Positions 56,186-64,000 of a DNA stretch of 64,000 nucleotides are shown here, piece after piece. Location of the stretch: the NCBI GenBank assembly GCA_044223975.1, contig JBGALI010000015.1, positions 70,042 to 134,041 on the forward strand. Direction: 5' to 3'. A program made the translations under genes and the position numbers. Positions within the stretch are counted from its first letter, which is position 1. Every line of letters starts with the position of its first letter. Under the pieces are notes generated by a model, which was given only the letters and a program-made list of their open reading frames with translations, was not told the origin of the DNA and did not search any database. The DNA is from CAZCPB01 sp044223975 (GTDB taxonomy: Bacteria; Planctomycetota; Phycisphaerae; Phycisphaerales; UBA1924).

Positions 56186-57382
56186 TCACTTCTGATTGTT
56201 CGCCTTCGACGCCGCCATCGCGGCCTCCAGGTCCTTCAGGTGCTTGCTCACCGCGGCCAGTTGATCCCGAAGCGCCGCGTTCTCGTCGCGAAGCCGCGCC
56301 AGTTCCGCGGCAACATCCGGGCCCTCAACCGCCGCGCCCCCGCCCTTCTGGTTCCCGATCGGCCCACGGATCAGGGGGATTTCAGAGAGCCACGGGACCG
56401 ATCCGCCGCTCTTGGCCGCGACCTTCGCCGCCTCGACTTCTAGCCGCGCCATCTCCACCGCCGTCGCCCGCCGGTCCACCTCCGCCTTCATCTCCAGGGC
56501 CTCGGTCGACGAGACGGTCCCCTGCGCCACCATCTGCTCGATCTGGGCGAGCTTTTTGCGCGCCACGTCGGCCTGGTCCTGCATCGCTTTCACGTTCAGC
56601 TCGGCCTTCCGGACGTTGATCTCCATCTGCTGCTGCACGCTCAGCCGCTGCGCCGCCAGATCCGCCTGCCGCCCCGAATCGTCGCTCATCCGCTCGATCA
56701 CATCCTTCACCGCCATCACGTCCGCCTGCTCGCCGCGCACGATCAGCAGCCCCGACTCCTTGTGGAACTTCATCTCCGGCGCCGTCGCGCGTTGCTCGTC
56801 CATCCGCAGCGCCGTCTCCGCCGCCATCAGCACCGCCGCGATCCTCTTCTCCGCCTCCTCCGGCGAAGCCGCCCGCCCCACGATCTTCTGCACGCTGAAC
56901 ACCTCCAGGATCACCCCGCCCCGCGGCCGCTGCTGCCCCGGCATCCGGTACACCTGGTACACCGGCGCCGTGTCCCTGCTGTCGTTCACCGCGTCCTCTC
57001 CCGGCAGCGCATCCATCAGCCGCATGATCTGCCACGAGTTCACCCCGCTCGACGACGCCGCCGGGATCGCCTGCACCGCCGCCGCCAGCGACACTTGCCG
57101 CAGCGAGATCGCCGTCAGCCGCTCCGTCGCCGCTCCCTCCGAAAGCACCACGTTCAGCGGCAAGGGTTTGTTGGCCTCCTTCAGCGCCGCGATGTACTCC
57201 GCCACCGTCCCCCCCGCAAACTCCACCGTGATCGTTCCCCGCCCCCCGTCTTGCCGCGGCAACATCCGCGCCGCCTTCGCGCCCTCCTGCGCCCACCCCT
57301 CCGAAGGCGCCGCATGGCCGAGCGCCACCATCGCCACCATCACCGCCGCCGCCTTCCCGATCACGCTGAAAATCCCGCTCAT
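56186..57382 (-). CDS. Exported coiled-coil protein, hypothetical
   Basis: A 398-residue protein. A signal peptide (about 1-32, KAAAVMVAMVALGHAAPSEGWAQ) is followed by two regions resembling secretin-like N-domains or the short STN fold (TITVEFAGGTVAEYIAALKEA and MKFHKESGLLIVRGEQADVMAVKDVIERM). The remainder (about 235-398) is coiled coil, ending in LRDENAALRDQLAAVSKHLKDLEAAM. It may act at the envelope in oligomers. It precedes the sigma/anti-sigma pair by 30 nt, so it is either in that operon or simply upstream; the link is inference. Confidence 0.68.
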   Translation of the reverse strand: MSGIFSVIGKAAAVMVAMVALGHAAPSEGWAQEGAKAARMLPRQDGGRGTITVEFAGGTVAEYIAALKEANKPLPLNVVLSEGAATERLTAISLRQVSLAAAVQAIPAASSSGVNSWQIMRLMDALPGEDAVNDSRDTAPVYQVYRMPGQQRPRGGVILEVFSVQKIVGRAASPEEAEKRIAAVLMAAETALRMDEQRATAPEMKFHKESGLLIVRGEQADVMAVKDVIERMSDDSGRQADLAAQRLSVQQQMEINVRKAELNVKAMQDQADVARKKLAQIEQMVAQGTVSSTEALEMKAEVDRRATAVEMARLEVEAAKVAAKSGGSVPWLSEIPLIRGPIGNQKGGGAAVEGPDVAAELARLRDENAALRDQLAAVSKHLKDLEAAMAASKANNQK

Positions 57383-57523
57383 GGTCAGTGTCTCCGTATG
57401 CCCAAAGGCTTGCCCCAGCAGAACGCCGCCCACCCCCCCTTCCGGCGCAATCTCCCCAGAACACTTCCTCCACCGCCTCCCCGCCCGACATCCCACATCC
57501 CACATCTCCTACACTCCCGCGCC

Positions 57524-58942
57524 ATGCCCGACACCCCCCTCAACCCCAACCTCTCCGGCCCCATCCTCACCCAGCGCATCCCAAGCTGGCCTTACGCCGA
57601 TCCCAAGCTCCGCCACATCGTCTCGTACGACGAGTACATCAAGACCGGCGGCTACGAAGGCCTCCCCGCAAGGCCCTCACCCTCAAGCCCGGCGCCGTCA
57701 CCGACGAAGTCAGAATCCGCACTCCCGCGGCGCGGCGGGCGGGATTCCCCACCGGCCTCAAGTGGACCTTTCTCCCCAAGGTCACCGCCGGCCCCGACGG
57801 CCAAGAACCCGACGCCGGCCAGCGCTTACCTCGCTATCAACGCCGATGGTCGAGCCCGGCACCTTCAAAGACCGCCTGCTCATGGACTTTGACCCCACCT
57901 GATGCTCGAAGGCATCGCCATCTGCCGCTACGCCTGCCGCATCTCCACCGCCTACATCTTCATCCGCGGCGAATACCCCACCAGGCCCACGTCCTCGAGA
58001 ACGCCCTCAAAGAGGCGTACGCCCACGGCGTCTTCGGCGGCAAGGGCCTCTTGAACGGCTCCAACACCGGCAAGAACGAACCCTTCAAGGTCGACTGCTA
58101 CGTCCACCGCGCGCAAGCGCCTACATCTGCGGCGAAGAAACCGGCCTCCTGGAAGCCCTCGAAGGCAAACGCGGCTGGCCCCGCATCAAGCCCCCTTCCC
58201 CGCCATTAAGGGCCTCTTCGGCAAGCCCACCATCATCAACAACGTCGAAACCCTCGCCCACCTCCCCAGCATCGCCCACGATGCCGACTGGTTCTTGAAG
58301 CAAGGCTCCCAGTCCACCTTCCCCAACTCGCCCCCTCCGCCGGCACCAAGCTCATGGGCGTCAGCGGCCACGTCAGCCGCTCTGGCGTCTTCGAGCTCGA
58401 ACTCGGCATCAAGCTCCGCACCCTCGTCGAGCACCCCAAGCTCTGTAACGGAATGCGCAGCGGCAAGAAGTTCAAGGGCATCGCCGGCGGCATCTCCATG
58501 GGCATCCTCGGCCCCGACCAGTTCGACGCCGAGATGGACTTCGACATTGGTCGCAAGTACAACGTCCTGGGCCTCGGCACCGCCTGCCCCACCGTCTTCG
58601 ATGAAGACACCGACATGGTCGCCGTCGCCCGCAACATCGCCTGCTTCTTCAAGCACGAAAGCTGCGGCCAGTGCACCCCCTGCCGCGAAGGCAGCGGCTG
58701 GCTCTACCAGCTCATGTGCCGCATCGAAGAAGGCAACGCCAGACCAAAGACCTCGACCTCGCCCCTCGAGATCGCAACCAGCATGGGCTCCATGCCCGGC
58801 ACCACCATCTGCGGCCTCGCCGACGGCAACAACTGGGCCGTGCGCACGATCATGAACAAGTACTGGAGCGAGTTCGAAAAAGCGCGTGAAGCCCACCTTC
58901 GTCCAGGTCCGCGTCGCCGTAGGCGCCGGCGCCCGCGGCTGA
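57524..58942 (+). pseudogene. nuoF: nuoF-like NADH dehydrogenase subunit gene with many frameshifts
   Basis: Segments in all three frames match NuoF, the FMN/[4Fe-4S] subunit of complex I. In order: YADPKLRHIVSYDEYIKTGG (from the ATG at 57524), AGFPTGLKWTFLPK, YLAINADG, YIFIRGEYP, HGVFGGKGLL, YICGEETGLLEALEGK-like codons, LFGKPTIINNVETLAHLPS, and MGVSGHVSRSGVFELELGI. The FeS motif ESCGQCTPCREG and ICGLADGNNWAV follow. The last coherent frame ends at 58942. At least eight frame changes are needed, mostly single missing bases in C-runs. It is either a recently inactivated gene or a patch of assembly error. No other nuo gene is near. Confidence 0.82.
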
Positions 58943-58964
58943 TTCCAACGAGCCTGATTCCAAC

Positions 58965-58988
58965 GAGCCCCGACCGTAAGGGAGCGGG
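58965..58988. repeat. GAGCCCCG-family repeat, half copy (copy 3)
   Basis: GAGCCCCGACCGTAAGGGAG followed by CGGG is a single arm of the inverted repeat seen at 8187 and 13490. A small direct repeat (ATTCCAACGAGCC) lies just upstream. Confidence 0.5.
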
Positions 58989-59009
58989 TTTCTGTGCCCG
59001 TTCTTTCTT

Positions 59010-59120
59010 CGCCCCATCGGGGCGCACGAATGTAGCCACGGGTGGAGGTCGCCTCGGGCGACCGAGACCCGTGGTTGTGGTCAACGAATCCCCACCGCCC
59101 CGGAGGGGCGGACGAACCAC
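59010..59120. repeat. Composite hairpin repeat, copy E
   Basis: CGCCCCATCGGGGCG, then TGTAGCCACGGGTGGAGG with the arm ACCCGTGG, then GCCCCGGAGGGGC. It lies between the nuoF-like region and the gene at 59155. Confidence 0.75.
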
Positions 59121-59154
59121 CCATCTCACCGCCCCCGCGCCCAACACACCGCCC

Positions 59155-59463
59155 ATGCCCAACCCGCCCCGTCCCCCCTCCGCGCGCTGGCTCCGCGTCC
59201 GCATCATCCTCAACCGCCACGACCCCATGGACCTCATCGCATACGGCTTCCCCGAACACGAATACGACCCCGAAATGCCCGGTGTCCTCCAAGCCCTCGA
59301 CCAGGCCACCGACACCGCCGACCTCGCCGACCGCATCGCCCAGGTCTTCGCCGAAATGTTCGGCGGCCCCAGCGGTCCCGCGATAATCCCGTTCACGGGT
59401 TGGTACGACCTCGCCGCCGAACTCCAAGCCCCGCCAACCTCGCCCCACCCCGGCGCTCGATGA
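59155..59463 (+). CDS. Small hypothetical protein
   Basis: A 102-residue frame from an ATG just after repeat copy E. It reads as a soluble, acidic protein (RIILNRHDPMDLIAYGFPEHEYDPEM, DRIAQVFAEMFGG) with a plausible codon pattern. No family is recognised and no good ribosome binding site is seen. It may be real, or may be preserved by chance among repeats. Confidence 0.5.
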   Translation: MPNPPRPPSARWLRVRIILNRHDPMDLIAYGFPEHEYDPEMPGVLQALDQATDTADLADRIAQVFAEMFGGPSGPAIIPFTGWYDLAAELQAPPTSPHPGAR

Positions 59464-59517
59464 TGATCACCACCCACGCACCGCGCCTCCCCCGCAAGCG
59501 CACGCACACCCGTTCCC

Positions 59518-59620
59518 GCCCCACCGGGGCGCCCGTCGACAGCCAGGGGTGAAGCGCAGCGCAACCCCTGGAACACCGCCCCTCTTCATCTTCTTCGCCC
59601 CGGAGGGGGGCACGAACGTT
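59518..59620. repeat. Composite hairpin repeat, copy F
   Basis: GCCCCACCGGGGC, then CAGCCAGGGGTGAAGCGCAG with the arm AACCCCTGG, then CGCCCCGGAGGGGGGC. Further degenerate pieces run to about 59710. No gene is seen in this gap. Confidence 0.72.
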
Positions 59621-59726
59621 ACAGGGGCCAGCGGTGCCCCGCCGCGCCACCCCTCAAAAGCCACCCCTGAAACTCCCCCGCCCCGGAAGCGGCGGACCAA
59701 GCACCCATGCAGGCGCCTTCAGCGGA

Positions 59727-59732
59727 TAGCAT
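59727..59732 (+). promoter_or_regulatory. -10 box of the gene at 59742
   Basis: TAGCAT 9 nt before the ATG at 59742; there is no room for a normal leader. Confidence 0.35.
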
Positions 59733-59741
59733 ACCTTCGCG

Positions 59742-61055
59742 ATGAAACGGGTAACGATTTCCGATGTTCAATCGCTGCCACAGTGGGCGATCGATCTGTT
59801 CGCGGCTCGACAGCTCAGGCGAGTAGCCGAGTCGTACCGCAAGGCACACCCGCGTGCGCCGATGCTCGAACTGTTCGAGGCTTTGGCCATCGAACTCGAG
59901 TCTGGAAGCGCAAACCAGAGCACGCTGCGGACTCTGCACAGCCGCCTGGAGGTGTTGCTCCAGAGTCTTGGCACACCCCAGGTCCGCGCGCCGGTCGTTG
60001 GTGCCCAGTCACTCTGTCTCGCCGCTCCCTCGGACCGCCCATTCGCAGCGTCTCTCTGGATCGATGGGCCCGTGCAAGCTAAGAGCCAAAGGCGATCTGA
60101 TGAACGGCGGATGATCCGAGCCGAGTTGCACGACTTCCGCGGATTGAAAGAGATGGAATCATCGGAACGCCCCGTCGATGCGCCGACGCGTTTGGGCGAA
60201 CTGTGGCCTTGCGGCAAGCCCGCCTGGCTCAGCCTGAAATGGCCGACGCTGCGAGACCAAGTCCGGCAGGTTCGCAATATCTGGATGGAGGATGAGCCGC
60301 GGCGGCGCGTTCGCACAGCTCCCCGCAGGGTGCCGAGCAAACGTCTCCCCGAATACCTGCGTGAACGACTTGGCCAAGCCAGGTGGAACCTCGTCTGCGC
60401 TCCCGAACTGGAAGTTCTGTCGAAGGGCAAGGGGCGGCGGGCTGTTCCGACCTTTCGGCGAGGCCCGACAGCGGTCCGCCGACAACGAATCGCGGTAGCA
60501 GCCCGCACCGGGCTCCGTCGCCACGGCGACGCGGCGTTGCTTCGTCAATGGCGCTTCAGATCCCGAGATGTTCCCTCGCTCCGTCCTCTGTGGGCCTTTC
60601 TACGGGAGCACGATGGCGCCCTGCTCTTCTGGCGAGATGGTTCACCCTCGGGCGATGCGCTCATCGAATTGCTCGGCGTCGCCGACCAGCGTGCCGCGCT
60701 CCGGCATTTCAAGTACTTGGTCGATCACGCCGCCTGTAACGACCCGGACCGCGTGCGCCGTTGTTTGAAAGTTCTTGGTTGTCACGTCGAATCGGTGTTC
60801 GTCGTCGCGCAGGCCGATGGGCGCTACTTCGCCCTTCCGACATCCGGACCCAAAGCCGGAAACGTCTTCCGATTCATGTCACACTCCTGCACGCTTGAGC
60901 CCTTTGCTTCATCGTTTCTCAAAGCAGTCGGGCGCTTTGTCGAGAATCCGATCCCGCTTCTGAGAAACACCCACCTGGAAACCGAGGCCGCGGATTCCAA
61001 GCTCACGTACGAACTCCGCCTGGTTCGCATCGAAGCAATGGACCTCGATCAGTGA
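59742..61055 (+). CDS. Hypothetical protein, possible SUKH-like C-terminal domain
   Basis: A 437-residue protein without signal peptide or membrane helix. The DNA is visibly less GC-rich than the surroundings, suggesting a different origin. The N-terminal 80 residues look helical (LPQWAIDLFAARQLRRVAESYRK). The middle is rich in Arg. The last 140 residues (LWAFLREHDGALLFW, ALIELLGVADQ, VFVVAQADGRYFALPTSG, FMSHSCTLEPFASSFLKAVG) have the order of elements of a SUKH (SMI1/KNR4) domain, but the match is weak. It is bordered by repeats on both sides. Confidence 0.62.
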   Translation: MKRVTISDVQSLPQWAIDLFAARQLRRVAESYRKAHPRAPMLELFEALAIELESGSANQSTLRTLHSRLEVLLQSLGTPQVRAPVVGAQSLCLAAPSDRPFAASLWIDGPVQAKSQRRSDERRMIRAELHDFRGLKEMESSERPVDAPTRLGELWPCGKPAWLSLKWPTLRDQVRQVRNIWMEDEPRRRVRTAPRRVPSKRLPEYLRERLGQARWNLVCAPELEVLSKGKGRRAVPTFRRGPTAVRRQRIAVAARTGLRRHGDAALLRQWRFRSRDVPSLRPLWAFLREHDGALLFWRDGSPSGDALIELLGVADQRAALRHFKYLVDHAACNDPDRVRRCLKVLGCHVESVFVVAQADGRYFALPTSGPKAGNVFRFMSHSCTLEPFASSFLKAVGRFVENPIPLLRNTHLETEAADSKLTYELRLVRIEAMDLDQ

Positions 61056-61229
61056 CGCGTGCTCCCGGCGTTACGCACCCACCAGCCACTCCGCCGCGCC
61101 ACCCCTGAAAAACTGCCCCCAAATCCCTCCTCGCCCGGACAGGGGCGGACGAAACTCTTGCACACCCACAACCCCACGACTTCATCCCAGGGCAAGCGCA
61201 TGGCCAAAGAACGACGGGTCAGCAATCTT

Positions 61230-61290
61230 CGCCCGCTGCGGGCGCACGAGCGTAGCGACGGGCGCAGGTCTGCGTTGCCCCGTGGTCAAA
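61230..61290. repeat. Composite hairpin repeat, copy G (degenerate)
   Basis: CGCCCGCTGCGGGCG, then GCGTAGCGACGGGCGCAGG and a partial arm CCCCGTGG. The gap 61056-61417 also holds short frames that look random; no gene is supported. Confidence 0.55.
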
Positions 61291-61417
61291 CATCAAGTCG
61301 GCAGCGCAATCTGCGGCGGTTTCGTCGGGAGTATTGCTGGCTATGGTCTTGTTGCTTTGGCTCGTGCGCCGCAGCTATCGACGGCTTGCCATTTGGGCGG
61401 TTCGAGCTTTCGACTCG

Positions 61418-62317
61418 CTACACCAGGCAGGGCGATCCCACGTTGGTGGAATTCTGAAGGATGCTCGGACTCCGTCCCAAGATTCGAAGGCATAGACGCG
61501 GAGCGGCCTTCACGCCCCCCTCCCCACCCCCACCAGCCACCCCGCCACCAACCCCAAGCAGCGGCCCCAGGCAGATGATCTTGTCCGACTTTTTCAGGTT
61601 GTGCCGCGCGCACAGCAGCTTCACGTTCGCTGCCGTAATGCTGCTCCCGCCCTTGCTCCACGGCACATCGTGATCAAAGTGCAGGTTGTCCGTCGCCCCG
61701 CACGTCACGCACTTGCCCTGGTCGCGCTTCCACACCTCGACCTTCACCGGCGTCGGGATCTGCCGCGAGATCGAGAGTTCCCACACTTCCTCGTCCGCGC
61801 GCTCGACCGCCACCGGCTTCAGGAAGAACCGGCACACTTTCCGCGTCCGCGTCACGCCCTTGCGCCGATCCGTCACCACCTCTTTCAACTCCGCATCCAC
61901 CAACTCGTGCCTCCCCCGATCGCACCAGATCCCATCCGCGATCTTCTCGTACACCTGCACGATCTCCGCCGGCGCCTCCCCAGCCTTGAACTTCATCGCC
62001 GCGGCAAAGAACTTCCCGTTCTCCGTCGGCCTCCCGCTCGGCAACGTCAACGGCTGATCCACCCGCTTGGGGTCCACGCCCGCCCCCACGCCGCGCCCGC
62101 CGCCCCGCATCGCGTCGTGCCCCTCGTACTCCAGAGTCTTGGTGTCCTCGTGCCACTGATCGTGGTACGGCGCCCCCTTCCGCACGCTCATGAGCAGAAC
62201 CGAGTGCCCGCCGCGAACCTTGAAGTTCATCCCCTTCTGGAGCGCGATCTTCTCGCGCTGCAGCATGTCCGGATACGAAATGATCTCGCGGTACCGCACG
62301 GCCAGGTTGTACCACAC
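61418..62317 (-). CDS. HNH endonuclease-like protein
   Basis: A 299-residue protein with an HNH/McrA-type nuclease domain near its C-terminus (about 205-255): CVTCGATDNLHFDHDVPWSKGG carries the first zinc Cys pair and the HxxDH-like core (split here from one stretch), followed by NVKLLCARHNLKKSDK. The N-terminal 190 residues match nothing I know. The GTG start at 62317 has no ribosome binding site; upstream codons are open only to a stop eleven codons away, so the N-terminus may be truncated. The last 45 residues are Gly-rich and run into repeat DNA. It is divergent from the SUKH-like gene. Confidence 0.7.
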   Translation of the reverse strand: MWYNLAVRYREIISYPDMLQREKIALQKGMNFKVRGGHSVLLMSVRKGAPYHDQWHEDTKTLEYEGHDAMRGGGRGVGAGVDPKRVDQPLTLPSGRPTENGKFFAAAMKFKAGEAPAEIVQVYEKIADGIWCDRGRHELVDAELKEVVTDRRKGVTRTRKVCRFFLKPVAVERADEEVWELSISRQIPTPVKVEVWKRDQGKCVTCGATDNLHFDHDVPWSKGGSSITAANVKLLCARHNLKKSDKIICLGPLLGVGGGVAGGGGEGGVKAAPRLCLRILGRSPSILQNSTNVGSPCLV

Positions 62318-62341
62318 GCGCGACCGAAGTGCGAACTTCCC

Positions 62342-62938
62342 ATGAATTCACCTAAGATCACCGATCTCATGCTTTCTGCAGGCTCCGACATCCTCTCCCG
62401 CCTCCACACCCACCTCCGCTCCCGCAGCCTCCCCATCCCGCCCGGCGCCACTCCCGCCGAGCTCGCTCGACTCCGCCGCGATCTCACATTCACCCCGCCC
62501 CCCGAGCTCGAGTCCTGGCTCACGCTCTGCCGCGGCTGCGAAGTCCAAGCTCCCTCGATCGTCCACCTCCTCGGCACCCGCGCCCGCCACTTCGATATCG
62601 CCAAGGCACTGCTCCCCGAGTGGATCGCCAACCGCTGGATCCCCATCGCAGACGATGGCTGCGGCCAGCACTACGTGCTCATCGCCGATCGCGCGCCCGC
62701 CCCCGTCGCGTTCTTCGAGGCCCACGCTCCCGAACGCCCCGAGTATCTAGTCGCATCGAGCCTCCCGGTGTTCCTCGATCTGGCGATCCAGGAGGCCGAG
62801 GCATCTCCCGCGCTCTCGCTCGATGAGCCCGAATGCGTCGACCCCGTCTGGTTCAGTCGCGACAAGCTCCTGATCGCCGACCCCGCCGCGGCAGCCATCA
62901 TGGACATCCCCTTCGCGTGGCAGCGCGACGACGAGTGA
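62342..62938 (+). CDS. SUKH (SMI1/KNR4)-domain protein
   Basis: A 198-residue soluble protein with a SUKH-type domain: PPPELESWLTLCRGCEV, LLPEWIANRWIPIADDGCGQHY, APVAFFEAHAPERPEYLVASSLPVFLDLAI. This family includes many immunity proteins that neutralise nuclease toxins, and also proteins with other roles. The gene starts 24 nt from the divergent HNH-like gene, so a toxin-immunity or regulatory pairing is possible. The ATG at 62342 and a later ATG at 62369 are both usable. It is followed by about 190 nt without a recognisable feature. Confidence 0.72.
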   Translation: MNSPKITDLMLSAGSDILSRLHTHLRSRSLPIPPGATPAELARLRRDLTFTPPPELESWLTLCRGCEVQAPSIVHLLGTRARHFDIAKALLPEWIANRWIPIADDGCGQHYVLIADRAPAPVAFFEAHAPERPEYLVASSLPVFLDLAIQEAEASPALSLDEPECVDPVWFSRDKLLIADPAAAAIMDIPFAWQRDDE

Positions 62939-63130
62939 AGCTCCCCAAGCCCACGCTCCGGCGCCACTCCACGGGCCACCCCACCAAAAAATCCTACTCC
63001 CCGCCGACATCTCCATAACCCAAGCCCGCCCCACCACCTGCGCCCCCTTCCTCCCCCGCGCAATTCCACCATCCGGCGCACCCCCGCGGGCCATCGCCCC
63101 TCTACGGAGTCCCCCGCGGCACTCCGCACG

Positions 63131-64000
63131 ATGCCCACCCCAACCCCCTCAACCCCCGCGCCCAACCCCGCCGCGCCCTCGCCGATCCCGCTCCCTTCCG
63201 ATCTCTCACATCCGACATCCGACATCCCACATCCGACATCCCTCCTCAATTCCCTCCTCTCCTCCGGCTTCAACCTCGAGCGCGCTGTGCGCTCGCTCAA
63301 CCTCTCCGCCCTCGACCTGCTCGAACTCGCCCGCAACTCCGACCTCCACACCGACCTCACCGATCTCCACGCGCTCCTCTCTCGCGCCACCGATCTTCAC
63401 ACGCTCTCCCGTCTCAACACCGCCCTCGACCGTCTCGGCACCCTTTGCAACGACCCCGATGCCGACCCCGTCGAGCACCGCCGCGCCGCGGCTGCAATCG
63501 TCCACCTCGCCCGCCCCGCGCGCACCAACTCCACCGCCCCCCACACCACCGACCCCGACGACTTCGATCACGACGACGAACCCACCGACAACGAGCCGGC
63601 CAACGACGAACCCACCGGCGACGACTCTGCCGATGGCGAAACCACGAACGACGAATCCTCCAACGAAACCCGCGACGACGATTCCACCGAAGACGACGCT
63701 GCCGAAGACGAGTCTCCCAACAGCGAATACTCGCAAACCGACGCCGCGGCAGAAAAACCCCTTCCCACCAACCACCTCCACAACCCCTCCCGCCCCAACC
63801 GCCCCAGCCGCACGCCCCAAGACCCAGGACCTCAGGACCCAGGACCTCAGGACCCAGGACCCGAGGACCCAGGACTCCAGGACCCAGGACCCCAGGACTC
63901 CGGACCTCAGGACCCACGACCTCACAACCCCGACCTCCCCTCCCCCGATCTCCCCCCCTCCGATCTCGCGGCAGCCGCCCTCGAGTGTTTCCGCAACCCC
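63131..64000 (+). CDS. Hypothetical protein, low-complexity C-terminus, runs off the window
   Basis: An open frame from the ATG at 63131 to the window edge (290 codons, no stop). Pro/Ser-rich N-terminus; residues about 38-125 form a helical domain (SSGFNLERAVRSLNLSALDL, LHTLSRLNTALDRLGTL, RRAAAAIVHLA) of unknown family, possibly helix-turn-helix. About 130-185 is a very acidic Asp/Glu/Asn/Thr tract, and about 215-255 consists of QDPGP-like pentapeptides encoded by a 15-bp repeat. The N-terminal region also contains CATCCGA-type heptamer repeats. The true end lies outside the window. Confidence 0.6.
   Translation, partial: MPTPTPSTPAPNPAAPSPIPLPSDLSHPTSDIPHPTSLLNSLLSSGFNLERAVRSLNLSALDLLELARNSDLHTDLTDLHALLSRATDLHTLSRLNTALDRLGTLCNDPDADPVEHRRAAAAIVHLARPARTNSTAPHTTDPDDFDHDDEPTDNEPANDEPTGDDSADGETTNDESSNETRDDDSTEDDAAEDESPNSEYSQTDAAAEKPLPTNHLHNPSRPNRPSRTPQDPGPQDPGPQDPGPEDPGLQDPGPQDSGPQDPRPHNPDLPSPDLPPSDLAAAALECFRNP

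Noticed and set aside
57524..58942. Annotating the nuoF region as a functional gene or as several short genes
   Set aside because: Coherent NuoF segments change frame repeatedly, and none of the short frames spans the FMN- and FeS-binding parts together.
61059..61457. Short frames in the gap before the HNH-like gene, including a Gly-rich stretch
   Set aside because: They overlap a degenerate hairpin repeat, lack ribosome binding sites and have random-looking translations.

Overview
This very GC-rich window looks like chromosome from a planctomycete of the Phycisphaerae/Phycisphaerales type. The evidence is four secreted proteins ending in a 'GC-type' dockerin (EF-hand-like repeats with a C-terminal Gly-Cys), ECF sigma factors paired with a Ser/Thr kinase or a membrane regulator, a very large SecA, a TSCPD-domain protein, many secreted hydrolases and dense intergenic palindromic repeats. 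This assignment is inference from gene content; no rRNA or tRNA gene was recognised. 

Layout. 1-8.1 kb: HEAT-repeat protein, small membrane protein and diacylglycerol-kinase-like lipid kinase, then aspS, a PhzF-family protein and a PilT-like ATPase. 8.2-15.9 kb: secA (minus), a TSCPD protein, a 2-hydroxyacid dehydrogenase back to back with an EEP-family hydrolase, and an HU-like protein with a strong terminator. 16.4-24.6 kb: secreted M28 peptidase, psuG, two tandem GC-dockerin secreted proteins and an orphan response regulator. 24.8-31.4 kb: uncharacterised small protein, PBP4-type D-Ala-D-Ala carboxypeptidase, S41 protease, pseudopilin-like protein and a sorbosone-dehydrogenase-like beta-propeller. 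31.4-38.3 kb: the histidine operon hisG-hisC-hisB-hisHF-hisAIE-hisD, whose coding frames mostly overlap by 4 nt. It is preceded by a candidate His-rich leader peptide, a hairpin and a perfect (CCCCTCAT)x10 repeat. 38.3-45.7 kb: dockerin phosphoesterase, sigma factor/kinase pair and a dockerin C39-like protein. 46.2-54.8 kb: two small membrane proteins, kbl, an M14 peptidase and a GH95 glycoside hydrolase. 54.9-64 kb: sigma/membrane-regulator/coiled-coil cluster, a nuoF-like gene with many frameshifts, hypothetical genes among repeats, an HNH-nuclease-like gene divergent from a SUKH-like gene, and an open frame leaving the window. 

How it fits together. The his locus encodes every dedicated histidine-synthesis activity except a recognisable histidinol-phosphate phosphatase, and packs five of them into two fusion proteins (HisH-HisF and HisA-HisI-HisE). 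A 19-codon frame containing five His codons, followed by mutually exclusive RNA pairings, suggests classical transcription attenuation. The exported hydrolases (GH95, M14, M28, S41, EEP, phosphoesterase, C39-like) fit a polymer-degrading lifestyle. Several start codons lie 5-9 nt after a TANNNT box, suggesting leaderless or very short-leader transcripts. The region is rich in repeats: an eight-copy composite hairpin family, a 23-bp inverted repeat at convergent gene ends, and two palindromic elements lying in frame inside coding sequences (kbl and the 54930-55565 regulator).
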